A DNA stretch of 64,000 bases from Enterocloster alcoholdehydrogenati (GCF_013282095.1 NZ_BLTJ01000008.1:152393-216392), one strand, 5' to 3'; shown: positions 44,866 through 53,396, numbered from the stretch's first letter. Notes: generated by a model from the sequence alone, not told the origin. Translations and numbers: made by a program.

Positions 44866-46188
44866 ATGGCGGATAAGCAGGAAGATAGAGGAACGGACGA
44901 TGGCCAGGAAAAACGGAGACAGTTTATCCACGAAAAGATCGTCCGCCAGCCGCCTACCAGGCGGCAGATCATTGTCAGGATCTTTAAGACGGGATTTTAT
45001 GGGATGGTTTTTGGTGCGGCGGCGGCCGTTTGCTTTGCCGTGGTGAAGCCGGCGGCAGAGAAACTCCTGGGTACTGAGGAAACAGAGCCGGATCCCATTA
45101 CGATTGCAAAGGATGAGCCGGATGCCACGCAGTCTGCGGAGTCTGAGACAAAGGCAGCTTCAGAGGAGACGGAGCCGGTGGAGGACATGGTGCGGTCTGA
45201 AATGGAGAAATACCCGTATTCCATGGATGACCTGAACCGTCTTTACGGCAATCTCCATGACCTGATCCAGGAGTGGGAAGGCGGTGTGGTTTCCGTCCAT
45301 TCCATTCAAAGAGAGATGGACTGGTTTGACAATCCCATCGAGACTACGGGACAGTATTCCGGCGTGGTGATAGCGCGTACGCGGGGCGAGATCCTGATTC
45401 TGGTTCCCGATGAGGCGGTCGCCACAGCCGATTCCATTGAGGTGTCATTTTCAGACGGTACGATTCTGCCGGGCGCGGTAAAACAGAAGGATTCTGTGGC
45501 CGGTATGGCTTTGGTGAGCGTAAATGGAGCGCAGATGGAGGACAGGCAGTATGACCATGTAAAAGCTATCGCCCTGGGCAATTCCTACAGCGTAAAGCAG
45601 GGAGATCTGGTGGCGGCGATTGGTTCCCCGGCGGGCGTTACCGGTTCCAGCGGATACGGATTTATTTCCTATGTGGTCCGCAGCGCCAAGGCAGTGGATG
45701 GAAGCACACGTATTTTCTATACGGATACGCCGGGAGATGCCAGGGCGGGCACATTTCTCCTGAATACAGATGGGGAGCTGATTGGCTGGGCAGCGGAAGG
45801 CTATAGCCCGGATGACAGCGGCCGGATGACGTCGGTTATGTCTGTATCCGATTACAAGGGGGCGCTGGAGCTGATGAGCAATGGCCTCCCGGTTCCGTAT
45901 TTCGGTATCCAGGGCCAGGAGATCACGGCGGCCATGGCCCAGAGCGGGATGCCCAAAGGCATATACATCACCGAGGCGGTGGCTGACAGTCCGGCCTATA
46001 ACGCAGGACTGCAGCCGGGCGATATACTGACAAAGCTGGGAAAGACGCCGGTGACGACTCTGAAGGAACTGCAGAGCCAGGTGGAAAAGCTTCAGGCAGG
46101 AACGAAGATCAGTGTAAGTGTACAGCGCAGCAATGGCAAAGACGAGTACAGGGAAATTATATTTGAAGTGACCGTCGGAACCAGATAA
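44866..46188 (+). CDS. HtrA-like PDZ protein with lost catalytic triad
   Basis: A 440-residue single-pass protein: cytoplasmic tail, membrane helix at about 38-60, trypsin-like domain at about 140-330 and PDZ domain at 345-435 (GLQPGDILTKLGKTPV). By alignment with HtrA/DegP by eye, none of the catalytic residues remains. The His position (NHVV) reads PDEAV near 181-185, the Asp position reads VAGMALV near 211-217, and the GNSGG serine loop reads GDARAGT near 290-296. It is therefore likely a pseudoprotease that binds or presents peptides. An AAGGAGG site fixes the start at 44866. A terminator follows at 46198. Confidence 0.85.
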   Translation: MADKQEDRGTDDGQEKRRQFIHEKIVRQPPTRRQIIVRIFKTGFYGMVFGAAAAVCFAVVKPAAEKLLGTEETEPDPITIAKDEPDATQSAESETKAASEETEPVEDMVRSEMEKYPYSMDDLNRLYGNLHDLIQEWEGGVVSVHSIQREMDWFDNPIETTGQYSGVVIARTRGEILILVPDEAVATADSIEVSFSDGTILPGAVKQKDSVAGMALVSVNGAQMEDRQYDHVKAIALGNSYSVKQGDLVAAIGSPAGVTGSSGYGFISYVVRSAKAVDGSTRIFYTDTPGDARAGTFLLNTDGELIGWAAEGYSPDDSGRMTSVMSVSDYKGALELMSNGLPVPYFGIQGQEITAAMAQSGMPKGIYITEAVADSPAYNAGLQPGDILTKLGKTPVTTLKELQSQVEKLQAGTKISVSVQRSNGKDEYREIIFEVTVGTR

Positions 46189-46197
46189 AAACGGAAC

Positions 46198-46226
46198 GGG
46201 AGTCCGAAGGAAGCGGACTCCCTTTT
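46198..46226 (+). terminator. intrinsic terminator of the HtrA-like gene
   Basis: GGGAGTCCG (46198-46206) pairs with CGGACTCCC (46214-46222), followed by TTTT. Confidence 0.9.
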
Positions 46227-46250
46227 CATAGCATGGAGGCAGTGGTTCGG

Positions 46251-46324
46251 GACGGCGGGAAAACAGGTGCAGAAACAGGAGTCAAGCTCGCGTATAAGCC
46301 TGATTTTGCGCCTGTTTTCCCGTC
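46251..46324 (+). other. long imperfect inverted repeat upstream of yhaM
   Basis: GACGGCGGGAAAACAGG and the segment ending CCTGTTTTCCCGTC pair, extending inward through GCA/TGC. No clear T-run follows. It may be a leader structure for the exoribonuclease gene, or a processing site. Confidence 0.5.
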
Positions 46325-46382
46325 AAAGATTCCTGGATCGCTGCGCATGGAGCAAAAAGAAAAAGAGAGATGAGGTATAAAA

Positions 46383-47327
46383 ATGAGATATATTGAGACA
46401 TTCCGCGAGGGCATCCACACATCAGATGTGTATCTGTGCAAGAACCGGCAGATCCAGCTTACAAAAACAGGAAAGGAATACGGGAATCTGATTCTTCAGG
46501 ATAAAACCGGCACTATTGAAGCAAAGATCTGGGATCTGTCTTCACCGGGAGTCGGGGAGTTTGAGACTATGGATTATGTTCATGTGGAGGCGGATGTGAC
46601 ACTGTTTCAGAACGCTTACCAGCTGAATGTACGCCGGATCCGCAAGGCGAGAGAAGGGGAGTATGTGGAGGCGGATTACCTGCCTGTTTCCAAAAAGGAC
46701 ATTGCAAAGATGTATGAGGAGCTTTTGGGCTTTATCCGCAGCGTGAAAAATCCATGGCTGAACCAGCTGTTGTCAGGATATTTTGTAGAGGATAAGGAAT
46801 TTGCCAGGGCTTTCCAGTTCCATTCCGCCGCCAAAACCGTGCATCATGGCTTTGTGGGAGGGCTGCTGGAGCATACATTAAGCGTGGTAAAGCTCTGCGA
46901 TTACTATGCGGGGTATTACAGCAGCCTGAACCGGGACCTGCTGCTGACAGCGGCTATTTTCCACGATATCGGAAAGATGCAGGAACTGTCCCGTTTCCCG
47001 GAAAATGATTACACTGATGATGGCCAGCTTCTGGGCCACATTATGATCGGTACGGAAACGATTTCCGCGCGGATCCGGGAGATTCCCGGTTTCCCGGCCC
47101 GTCTGGCGTCTGAGTTAAAGCACTGTATCCTGGCCCATCATGGGGAACTGGAATACGGCTCTCCCAAAAAACCGGCCCTGTTAGAGGCACTGGCTCTGAA
47201 TTTTGCCGATAACACCGATGCCAAGATGGAAACCATGATCGAGGCGCTGTATGCCGGCGGGGCGAATAAAGGATGGCTGGGATATAACAGGCTCTTAGAG
47301 ACCAATATCAGAAAAACAACGGAGTAA
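46383..47327 (+). CDS. yhaM: 3'-5' exoribonuclease YhaM family
   Basis: A 314-residue RNase with an N-terminal OB-fold nucleic-acid-binding domain (about residues 10-95) and a metal-dependent HD domain (about 140-290). The metal ligands are visible in HHGFVGGLLEHTL, FHDIGKMQEL and the later HHGELEYGSP. It trims RNA 3' ends in the cytoplasm. A GAGATGAGG site precedes the ATG. RlmD begins five bases after its stop, so the two are co-transcribed. Confidence 0.93.
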   Translation: MRYIETFREGIHTSDVYLCKNRQIQLTKTGKEYGNLILQDKTGTIEAKIWDLSSPGVGEFETMDYVHVEADVTLFQNAYQLNVRRIRKAREGEYVEADYLPVSKKDIAKMYEELLGFIRSVKNPWLNQLLSGYFVEDKEFARAFQFHSAAKTVHHGFVGGLLEHTLSVVKLCDYYAGYYSSLNRDLLLTAAIFHDIGKMQELSRFPENDYTDDGQLLGHIMIGTETISARIREIPGFPARLASELKHCILAHHGELEYGSPKKPALLEALALNFADNTDAKMETMIEALYAGGANKGWLGYNRLLETNIRKTTE

Positions 47328-47331
47328 AACA

Positions 47332-48972
47332 GTGGAAAAGAATCAGGAATTTACAGTTACCATTGAAGATATGAGCGAGGACGGGGCCGGAATCGGGAAA
47401 CTGGACGGTTATATCTGGTTTATCAAGGATACGGTTATCGGCGACAGGGTTCGGGCCAGGGCCATGAAAATGAAGAAATCCTACGGTTTTGCAAGGCTCA
47501 TGGAGGTTATTGAACCGTCGCCTGTCCGGGCAGAGCCGCGTTGTCCTGCTGCCCGTCCCTGCGGGGGCTGTCAGCTTCAGTTCATGAAATACGAGGAACA
47601 GCTGGTATTTAAGGAGCGCAAGATCAAAAATAACCTTATGCGGATCGGAGGATTCAGGGAAGAAGAGATCCCCATGCTTCCAATCATGGGGATGGAGTAT
47701 CCGTGGCGCTATCGGAACAAGGCCCAGTTTCCCTTTGGACTGAATAAGAATGGGGAGATCATAACTGGATTTTACGCCGGACGGACTCACGATATTATTG
47801 AAAACGAGGATTGTCTGCTGGGAGTGGAGGAGAATAAGGAAATCCTGGGGATCATCCGCGGCTTTATGCAAAGGAACAGGATTAAGCCCTATGATGAAAA
47901 GACCCATAGAGGGTTGGTACGCCATGCTCTGATACGAAAGGGATTTAAGAGCGGGGAAATCATGGTGTGTCTGGTAATCAATGGGAAAAGCCTGCCTTAT
48001 GGAGAGCGGCTGGCAGAGGAGCTTATGCAGATTCCAGGGATGACAAGCATTTCCTACAGTGTGAATGAAGAAAAAACCAACGTGATTATGGGTAAGGAGA
48101 TCGTGAATCTGTACGGGCCGGGATATATTACAGATTCCATCGCGGATGTCACCTATCAGATTTCCCCCCTGTCATTTTATCAGGTAAACCCGGTGCAGAC
48201 AGAGAAACTGTACGGAACCGCTCTGGAATATGCGGGTCTTACAGGGGAGGAGACGGTGTGGGATCTGTACTGCGGAATCGGAACTATCTCCCTGTTTTTA
48301 GCGCAGAAGGCCAGGAAGGTATATGGGGTGGAAATCGTTCCCCAGGCCATTGATGATGCCAGAAGGAATGCAAAGCTGAACGGAATGGGGAATGTGGAAT
48401 TTTTTGTAGGGAAGGCGGAGGAAGTTCTGCCGGAACAGTATGAGAAAAGCCATATCTATGCAGATGTGATCGTGGTAGATCCCCCAAGAAAGGGTTGCGA
48501 CCAGATGTGCCTTGACACAATCCTGAGGATGCAGCCGAAACGGGTGGTTTATGTGAGCTGTGATTCGGCTACACTGGCAAGGGATCTGAGGTATCTGGCA
48601 GATGGGGGGTATGTGGTGGAGAAGGTGAGAGGGTGCGATATGTTTCCGATGAGTGGGCACGTGGAGACGGTTGTCTTGCTTTCCAAGGGAGAAATCGACT
48701 CGAAGAAAGTGCGTGTGGAGTTCTCATTGGAGGATATGGATATGTCCGGGTTCCAGAATGATGCCACATACGGACAGATTAAAGAACGTGTGTTGCAGCA
48801 GACCGGCTTAAAGGTTTCCTCTCTTTATATCGCCCAGATTAAACAGAAATATGGTATTATTGAGCGAGAGAACTACAACAAGTCGAAGTCTGAAAACGCC
48901 AGACAGCCGAAATGCCCGCCAGAAAAGGAAGCGGCGATTACAGAGGCATTGAAGTTTTTTGGAATGATTTAA
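47332..48972 (+). CDS. rlmD: 23S rRNA m5U1939 methyltransferase RlmD with element-derived C-terminal tail
   Basis: An rRNA uracil-C5 methyltransferase. The N-terminal TRAM domain, the iron-sulfur cysteines (CPAARPCGGCQ), the SAM motif DLYCGIGT and the catalytic Cys410 in VSCDSATLARD are all present. RlmD normally ends shortly after the HVETVVLLSK segment. Here residue 445 begins a further ~100 residues, ending KCPPEKEAAITEALKFFGMI, which are not part of the canonical enzyme. A diverged copy of this tail lies at 61088-61378. The tail is supplied by the mobile element inserted at 48664. The GTG start follows a GGAG site, five bases after yhaM. The core should remain active; the role of the tail is unknown. 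Confidence 0.9.
   Translation: MEKNQEFTVTIEDMSEDGAGIGKLDGYIWFIKDTVIGDRVRARAMKMKKSYGFARLMEVIEPSPVRAEPRCPAARPCGGCQLQFMKYEEQLVFKERKIKNNLMRIGGFREEEIPMLPIMGMEYPWRYRNKAQFPFGLNKNGEIITGFYAGRTHDIIENEDCLLGVEENKEILGIIRGFMQRNRIKPYDEKTHRGLVRHALIRKGFKSGEIMVCLVINGKSLPYGERLAEELMQIPGMTSISYSVNEEKTNVIMGKEIVNLYGPGYITDSIADVTYQISPLSFYQVNPVQTEKLYGTALEYAGLTGEETVWDLYCGIGTISLFLAQKARKVYGVEIVPQAIDDARRNAKLNGMGNVEFFVGKAEEVLPEQYEKSHIYADVIVVDPPRKGCDQMCLDTILRMQPKRVVYVSCDSATLARDLRYLADGGYVVEKVRGCDMFPMSGHVETVVLLSKGEIDSKKVRVEFSLEDMDMSGFQNDATYGQIKERVLQQTGLKVSSLYIAQIKQKYGIIERENYNKSKSENARQPKCPPEKEAAITEALKFFGMI
48664..48669 (+). other. left attachment site candidate (attL core GAGACG)
   Basis: GAGACG within the rlmD codons for Glu-Thr of HVETVVLLSK is repeated at 61094-61099. 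Homology beyond the core is patchy (CTT and TCCAA blocks). This marks the left boundary of the 12.4-kb element. Confidence 0.6.
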
Positions 48973-48999
48973 GGACTACCAACACAAGGGAGATGGATT

Positions 49000-49683
49000 A
49001 TGTTTTACGAACCGCAGACATTGATTATTGTATATAAAGACGAGATGCTTGCTAATCAAATGAAGAAGATGATTGAAACAAAAGATGATACAGATGATTC
49101 TATAACCGGAACACAAGATAGCAGTATCAATGTAGTTGCTTGGACGGAAAAGGTATGGCTTGCCAATAAGAAAGCCGGAAATATTACTTCAAAGGTTTTA
49201 TTCTTGGGGGATATTAAAGGTGTAGATAAACTAATTCCTGTAATCGATGTTAAATTCAGCAGACATGGAATCCGCTATGGATGGGCAGGGAATCAGGCTG
49301 TCATCTATGTGTCTCCAAATGAGATTAAATCAGTTGAAAGCTATCGTGCATTTCATGATGAGTTAGAAACCCTTCCAGCACCGCAGATGGTTAAAGATGC
49401 TATCAAGCCAAAGGTAACTGTTAAGCGGGAAACGGTATCTGCCGATGAAACACAGGTTGAGGCGCAGCCTGCTGAGCAGAAAAAAAGCTTTTTTACTAGA
49501 GGAAAAACTATAGCAAAGAAAGTTGGTCATACCATCGGAGATGCTGTTACTGATGCAAGTGAACGTGCAATGGTTTTTTCGGAGGAGAACTTTAGAAACA
49601 AAAAAGATATGGAACGTCAAATGCTGTTCTTTGGAGTAATCTATCTTTATAATGAGGGGCTTGAGGCATTCATGAAATCATAG
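49000..49683 (+). CDS. element cargo protein of unknown function (cargo gene 1)
   Basis: A 227-residue protein that I do not recognise. The N-terminal ~120 residues look like an alpha/beta fold (QTLIIVYKDEMLANQMKKMI, then VLFLGDIKGVDKLIPVID), reminiscent of a small nucleotide- or ligand-sensing domain. A charged linker (about 135-160) and an amphipathic C-terminal part (IAKKVGHTIGDAVTDASERA) follow. There is no signal peptide. A GGGAGATGG site precedes the ATG. The next gene starts three bases after its stop, so they form one unit. The coding sequence is visibly AT-richer than rlmD, a sign of recent transfer. Confidence 0.6.
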   Translation: MFYEPQTLIIVYKDEMLANQMKKMIETKDDTDDSITGTQDSSINVVAWTEKVWLANKKAGNITSKVLFLGDIKGVDKLIPVIDVKFSRHGIRYGWAGNQAVIYVSPNEIKSVESYRAFHDELETLPAPQMVKDAIKPKVTVKRETVSADETQVEAQPAEQKKSFFTRGKTIAKKVGHTIGDAVTDASERAMVFSEENFRNKKDMERQMLFFGVIYLYNEGLEAFMKS

Positions 49684-49688
49684 AGGTG

Positions 49689-51194
49689 ATGGACATGACA
49701 GAATTACAGGATGTAAAATGTGGTTGGGAATTTATGGCCAAACTGATGGGGGATGATTTGGCAAGTCGAAGTGCCTATACAGACTATACTACCAATGTAT
49801 TGCAAAATCAGCAAATAGCCGCACAAAATCTACACATACAAGAAATAAATATAGCAATTGACGAATTGGCAAGAAACATAAATGAACATCCACACTTGAA
49901 TTTGGGGGTGGAACAATTTAAAGGATATGTTGCGGAAGAATTTGTTTCTGGAACTTTTAATATAGATGCTCTCAAAAAAGGTTCCAAACATATGGCGTTT
50001 ACATTGCAGGATAATGGTTACGGGAGCGTTGATATAGGCACTAATTTTGGGAAAAGCTATAGTTTGAAATATTCCAACCTGGCCGAAAAGGCGGAAAACT
50101 ATCAAGCGATACTGAACAAAGAAACTCATTTGCCAAAGTATCAAGGACAGGAGCGCCTTATAGCACCGGAACAGGTTGATGAGGCAAAAGCATATGCAGC
50201 AAGACGTGCAATCAAAGATATGTACACTAGACCTGATGTATCTGCCTCTCACAAGGATACCGGAGATCATTTGGTAGGCGTGGTTTCTGATGGAGAGGGA
50301 GTTCAGTCCCAAGAACTATCCATTAAGGAAGCGAAGGCAATCGCAAAAGAAGCGAAAAATGGAGGCTTTGATCCGGAGAAACATGGTATCTCCAAAGAGG
50401 TCTATCTTGCTGAGGTTAGAGTTGATTATCTAAACCAAGCAGTAAAGGCAGGTTTAACAGCAGCGACTATTACTGCTATCACGCAGTTAGTACCAGAGTT
50501 GTATAAGGCAATCGACTATTTGATAAAGCATGGGGAGATCACATTAAATCAGTTAAAAAAGGCTGGTTGCAAGGTTATCTCCACAAGCGGAGAGGCGTTT
50601 TTACGTGGTTCAATTGCCTATGGTGTGGAGATGGCAATTCAGGAAGGCCTTTTTGGAGAGGGCTTGAAAGCAGTTAATCCTTCCGTGGTCGGTGTTGCTG
50701 TGACGGTTATTCTCGGAACAATCAAGGACAGCCTTCTTGTTGCTACTGGAAAAATGACATCAACAGAAATGGGTATCCAGTTTGTTGATACTCTTGTGGT
50801 TTCATCGGGATATTTAGTTTCTATGAAGATAGGTGGTGTTATTGCACAGGCGCTCTTTCCAGAATTGCCTGGAATAGGGTTTGCAATTGGAAGCCTGTTG
50901 GGTTGCTCTGTTGCCGTTGTGTATAACATTGGCAAGAAAAAACTTATCTCTTTCTGCGTGGATACGGGTTTTACCTGCTTTGGCTTAGTGGAGCAGAACT
51001 ATGAACTTCCGGACGAAGTTCTTAAAGAACTTGGTATTGATACTGTAAAAATCGGCAGAGCAAAAGTTAGAAGAACACAGATTAAAAGAACCGAAGCTAC
51101 CACCAATGTGGGTAGGACATCCTATGAAACAGTAAATATGACTGTCCTTCGTAGAGGTGTGATTGGGGTTAATAAAATAGGTTATGTTTTATAA
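49689..51194 (+). CDS. element cargo protein with glycine-rich hydrophobic region (cargo gene 2)
   Basis: A ~501-residue protein not recognised by family. The N-terminal half is soluble and charged. From about residue 255 to 430 several hydrophobic, Gly/Ala-rich stretches occur (VKAGLTAATITAITQLVP, VVGVAVTVILGTIKDSLLV, GIGFAIGSLLGCSVAVVY), resembling membrane-inserting or pore-forming segments. The C-terminus is basic with KVRRTQIKRTEATT. The start may be the ATG at 49689 or 49695, after a GAGGTG site. It is coupled to cargo gene 1 and converges with the AAA+ ATPase gene across a shared terminator. An effector role is a hypothesis only. Confidence 0.6.
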   Translation: MDMTELQDVKCGWEFMAKLMGDDLASRSAYTDYTTNVLQNQQIAAQNLHIQEINIAIDELARNINEHPHLNLGVEQFKGYVAEEFVSGTFNIDALKKGSKHMAFTLQDNGYGSVDIGTNFGKSYSLKYSNLAEKAENYQAILNKETHLPKYQGQERLIAPEQVDEAKAYAARRAIKDMYTRPDVSASHKDTGDHLVGVVSDGEGVQSQELSIKEAKAIAKEAKNGGFDPEKHGISKEVYLAEVRVDYLNQAVKAGLTAATITAITQLVPELYKAIDYLIKHGEITLNQLKKAGCKVISTSGEAFLRGSIAYGVEMAIQEGLFGEGLKAVNPSVVGVAVTVILGTIKDSLLVATGKMTSTEMGIQFVDTLVVSSGYLVSMKIGGVIAQALFPELPGIGFAIGSLLGCSVAVVYNIGKKKLISFCVDTGFTCFGLVEQNYELPDEVLKELGIDTVKIGRAKVRRTQIKRTEATTNVGRTSYETVNMTVLRRGVIGVNKIGYVL

Positions 51195-51202
51195 TGGAAA
51201 AA

Positions 51203-51246
51203 ACACAACACCGTTCATCGGTCGTTATGATCGGTGAACGGTGTTT
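51203..51246. terminator. bidirectional terminator between the convergent cargo units
   Basis: AACACCGTTCA (51207-51217) pairs with TGAACGGTGTT (51235-51245), with A-run before and T-run after. It serves both the rightward and the leftward pair. Confidence 0.85.
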
Positions 51247-51248
51247 GC

Positions 51249-52346
51249 TCATAATACTTCGTCTGTTATGGCGGCGCTAAAAGCTTCTCGTACAAACTTT
51301 TTGATTTGACGGGCGTTGGAAAGACAGTAACTATTTGTTTTGAGTAACGATACAATTTTTCTGGAATCAATAACGGCTCGCTCTCCTTCATCCAGCTTGC
51401 TGTACTGTCTTTCAATCTCACGATCTAAAATCTTTTGTACCGCTTCTGGTTGTAAATCTGTAAAATGAATAACCGCATCAAATCTGGAATAGATGGGGTC
51501 ACCAAGACGTTCACGAATTTGTTCTTCAGACAAAAAGTTCGATGTGCAAATAATAATTGCATTTTTCATCGTTACGGTGTAATTCTTATCTGCAAAAATA
51601 CCTTCGTCAAATAGCTGGTAGAAGGCGCTGTAGAAAACTGGGTTTGGCTTATCAAACTCATCCAATAAAATCACATTTGATTCTCGCTCAAGAAGTTCCT
51701 TGGCAAAGCTGTTTTGATTATGCTTTCCACCAAATAGGTACGAGGTAAATTCTTCGCTGTGCAACATAGAAAACTGCTTGCGAAACAGCCTCTCGTTGAG
51801 CTTTTCGGCAATATATTTGGCGGTTTCCGTTTTTCCTATGCCCGTATTTCCATAGAATAGCATAACACATGGTTTACTAAAGCGTCCCTTTGCAACATCA
51901 TATAATGTACCAATAATTTGCCTCTGGGCAATAGGTTGTCCAATAATTGCGTCAGGGAACTCATGTTTAATTTCTTTGAGCATACCCATATCCAAAACCT
52001 TATAGTCTTGTCGTTCTATGGAGTGCTCCGCAGATGAAAGTTCAGCAATATGTTTTGCAATGCTGTCTGGAGGATTTTGCAAAAACAAATTGTCGATGTC
52101 AAAGCGGAAAATAAAACTTACAAAGCTTTCAATAAGGCTTTCCGTTAATGCGGGATAGTCGTCCGAAAATGCAACGACATTTTCGTAATAAGGTAACTCC
52201 TCATCAGTGTAGTCACGTCCGTCATCAAGTTTTAGTTTCCGGTGTTTCTCGTCATCACGAATTGCTAGATCAACTATCGAGTCATAGCTATTAGGAAGTT
52301 TTTCGGTAAAGGTTGCAAGGCTTCCATAGTAAATGTGAATGTTCAT
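51249..52346 (-). CDS. Clp/Hsp100-like AAA+ ATPase (cargo gene 3)
   Basis: A 365-residue ATPase. An unfamiliar N-terminal domain (about 1-130) is followed by one AAA+ module with IIGQPIAQRQI, Walker A GNTGIGKT at 166-173, Walker B VILLDEFD at 225-232, sensor-1 CTSN at 267-270 and a probable arginine finger in DPIYSRFD near 288. The IGQ..A signature and spacing match ClpB/ClpX-type unfoldases rather than MoxR or STAND proteins. No protease or ClpP-binding loop (IGF/L) is evident. It begins inside the stop of the upstream DUF6414-like gene (ATGA), so the two proteins are made together. Its substrate is probably its partner or an invader protein, an inference. Confidence 0.82.
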   Translation of the reverse strand: MNIHIYYGSLATFTEKLPNSYDSIVDLAIRDDEKHRKLKLDDGRDYTDEELPYYENVVAFSDDYPALTESLIESFVSFIFRFDIDNLFLQNPPDSIAKHIAELSSAEHSIERQDYKVLDMGMLKEIKHEFPDAIIGQPIAQRQIIGTLYDVAKGRFSKPCVMLFYGNTGIGKTETAKYIAEKLNERLFRKQFSMLHSEEFTSYLFGGKHNQNSFAKELLERESNVILLDEFDKPNPVFYSAFYQLFDEGIFADKNYTVTMKNAIIICTSNFLSEEQIRERLGDPIYSRFDAVIHFTDLQPEAVQKILDREIERQYSKLDEGERAVIDSRKIVSLLKTNSYCLSNARQIKKFVREAFSAAITDEVL

Positions 52347-53116
52347 ACGCAGATCCCCGCCAGAATGACATCGTATACTTTAAGAGATGTCGCCGCACTT
52401 GCTGTGGTATCAGATTTTACAATATCATATCCACTAATTTCTTTTTTCTTTTCACTAAACTCAGATTGCATTTCCAGACTATGCTCAGATATTGTTCCAA
52501 CATATATTGCGTGATAGTCCAATTCCATTTTAACAATATCAGAAATGGAATAATTATTTCTAAATGCGTTAATGTTAAAGCGAAGAACCACTTTTTCTGA
52601 AGGCTGTTGAACAATAAGCTCATAATAGCCACGCCCAGAACTTAGTGCCTGATCCATAAGAGCAAGATTGAAATTTAAGCCTTGTGCTACTTCTACTTTG
52701 CCATCCGTCATTGTTAAATACGGAGTGAGCATTTTAAAGTAAGTAAACGATCCAGGAAAAGCGTAAGGTTTGCACTTTGTGAAAACAGTTATATGAGATT
52801 TAGCTTCATTCTCTGCACATCTGATATAATCTGTTAAAACAGTATTTTCTATTGCCTTGGAGAGAATGGATTGACCTTCTCTTGAGGCATCAGCGCTGCC
52901 ATCAATCCCCATCCCAGCAGTGATTTTGGTCAAAAGATTGATCTTAGTTCCGGCCTGTGCCTCCGCCCCAGCTGCTAATTGCGTGGTTTTTGTTACTATT
53001 TTTTCTTCCTTATCAGTGCTTTTTCCACCGTCTAGGATATAAAGCAAATCTGTTGCTGATCCTTCATCAAAATAAATGATTTTGATGAAAGTCTTTATTT
53101 TTTTGGCTTTAGCCAT
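52343..53116 (-). CDS. DUF6414-like protein (cargo gene 4)
   Basis: A 257-residue soluble protein. The opening FIKIIYFDEGSATDLLYI and the overall length recall the DUF6414 family, from memory and without a search. The middle has a Gly/Ala-rich stretch (AAGAEAQAGTKINLLTK...GMGIDG) and the C-terminal half is predicted beta-rich. No catalytic motif is recognisable. The start at 53116 has GGAGG at the correct distance; an in-frame ATG at 53122 is less well placed. It overlaps the AAA+ gene by four bases. The element's oriT lies 155 bases upstream, so its promoter must be in that short space. Confidence 0.6.
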   Translation of the reverse strand: MAKAKKIKTFIKIIYFDEGSATDLLYILDGGKSTDKEEKIVTKTTQLAAGAEAQAGTKINLLTKITAGMGIDGSADASREGQSILSKAIENTVLTDYIRCAENEAKSHITVFTKCKPYAFPGSFTYFKMLTPYLTMTDGKVEVAQGLNFNLALMDQALSSGRGYYELIVQQPSEKVVLRFNINAFRNNYSISDIVKMELDYHAIYVGTISEHSLEMQSEFSEKKKEISGYDIVKSDTTASAATSLKVYDVILAGICV

Positions 53117-53220
53117 TATCACACCTCCGTTGTTTTCATGTCATGGATATTTTCTTTTTCAAACTACATTTTCAGCTTAGATAATCTTGTATAAAGAAAG
53201 TAATGGAGTCCAGATTGGGT

Positions 53221-53396
53221 CTCTCCCCTTGGCTCTGGGTTTCCAATAGGGGCGAGTAGCATCCCTGTTGGCACACGACTTTCCTTGGAAAGTCTAGTGT
53301 GTTATACCTTTGCTTCCGGCTGACGCTGGAAAGGGGCTGGATTCGCCATCTGCTGTGTGGGCAGATAGCGGTTGACAGACGCTTTTCAGCGTCAGT
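53221..53396 (+). other. structured region: three successive hairpins around oriT
   Basis: CCCCTTGG/CCAATAGGGG (53221-53256), the oriT hairpin (53271-53301) and a larger stem CTGACGCTG/CAGCGTCAG (53320-53395) enclosing CGCCATCTGC/GCAGATAGCG lie side by side. No gene is found between 53117 and 53504 other than these structures. Confidence 0.6.
53271..53315 (+). other. oriT: origin of transfer (oriT), pMV158/MobV type
   Basis: GCACACGACTTTCC pairs with GGAAAGTCTAGTGTG, followed by TTATACCTTTGC. The TAGTGTG/TTA string equals the known MobM nick site of pMV158, so the nick is predicted between 53301 and 53302 on the + strand. The element's relaxase at 57993 belongs to the matching MobV family. 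Unlike in pMV158, oriT is 4.7 kb away from the relaxase gene. Confidence 0.85.

Noticed and set aside
44673..44972. 100-codon N-terminal extension of MutS2
   Set aside because: It lies upstream of a clear AGGAGG-ATG at 44672, contains the presumed promoter of the divergent gene and does not look like MutS2.
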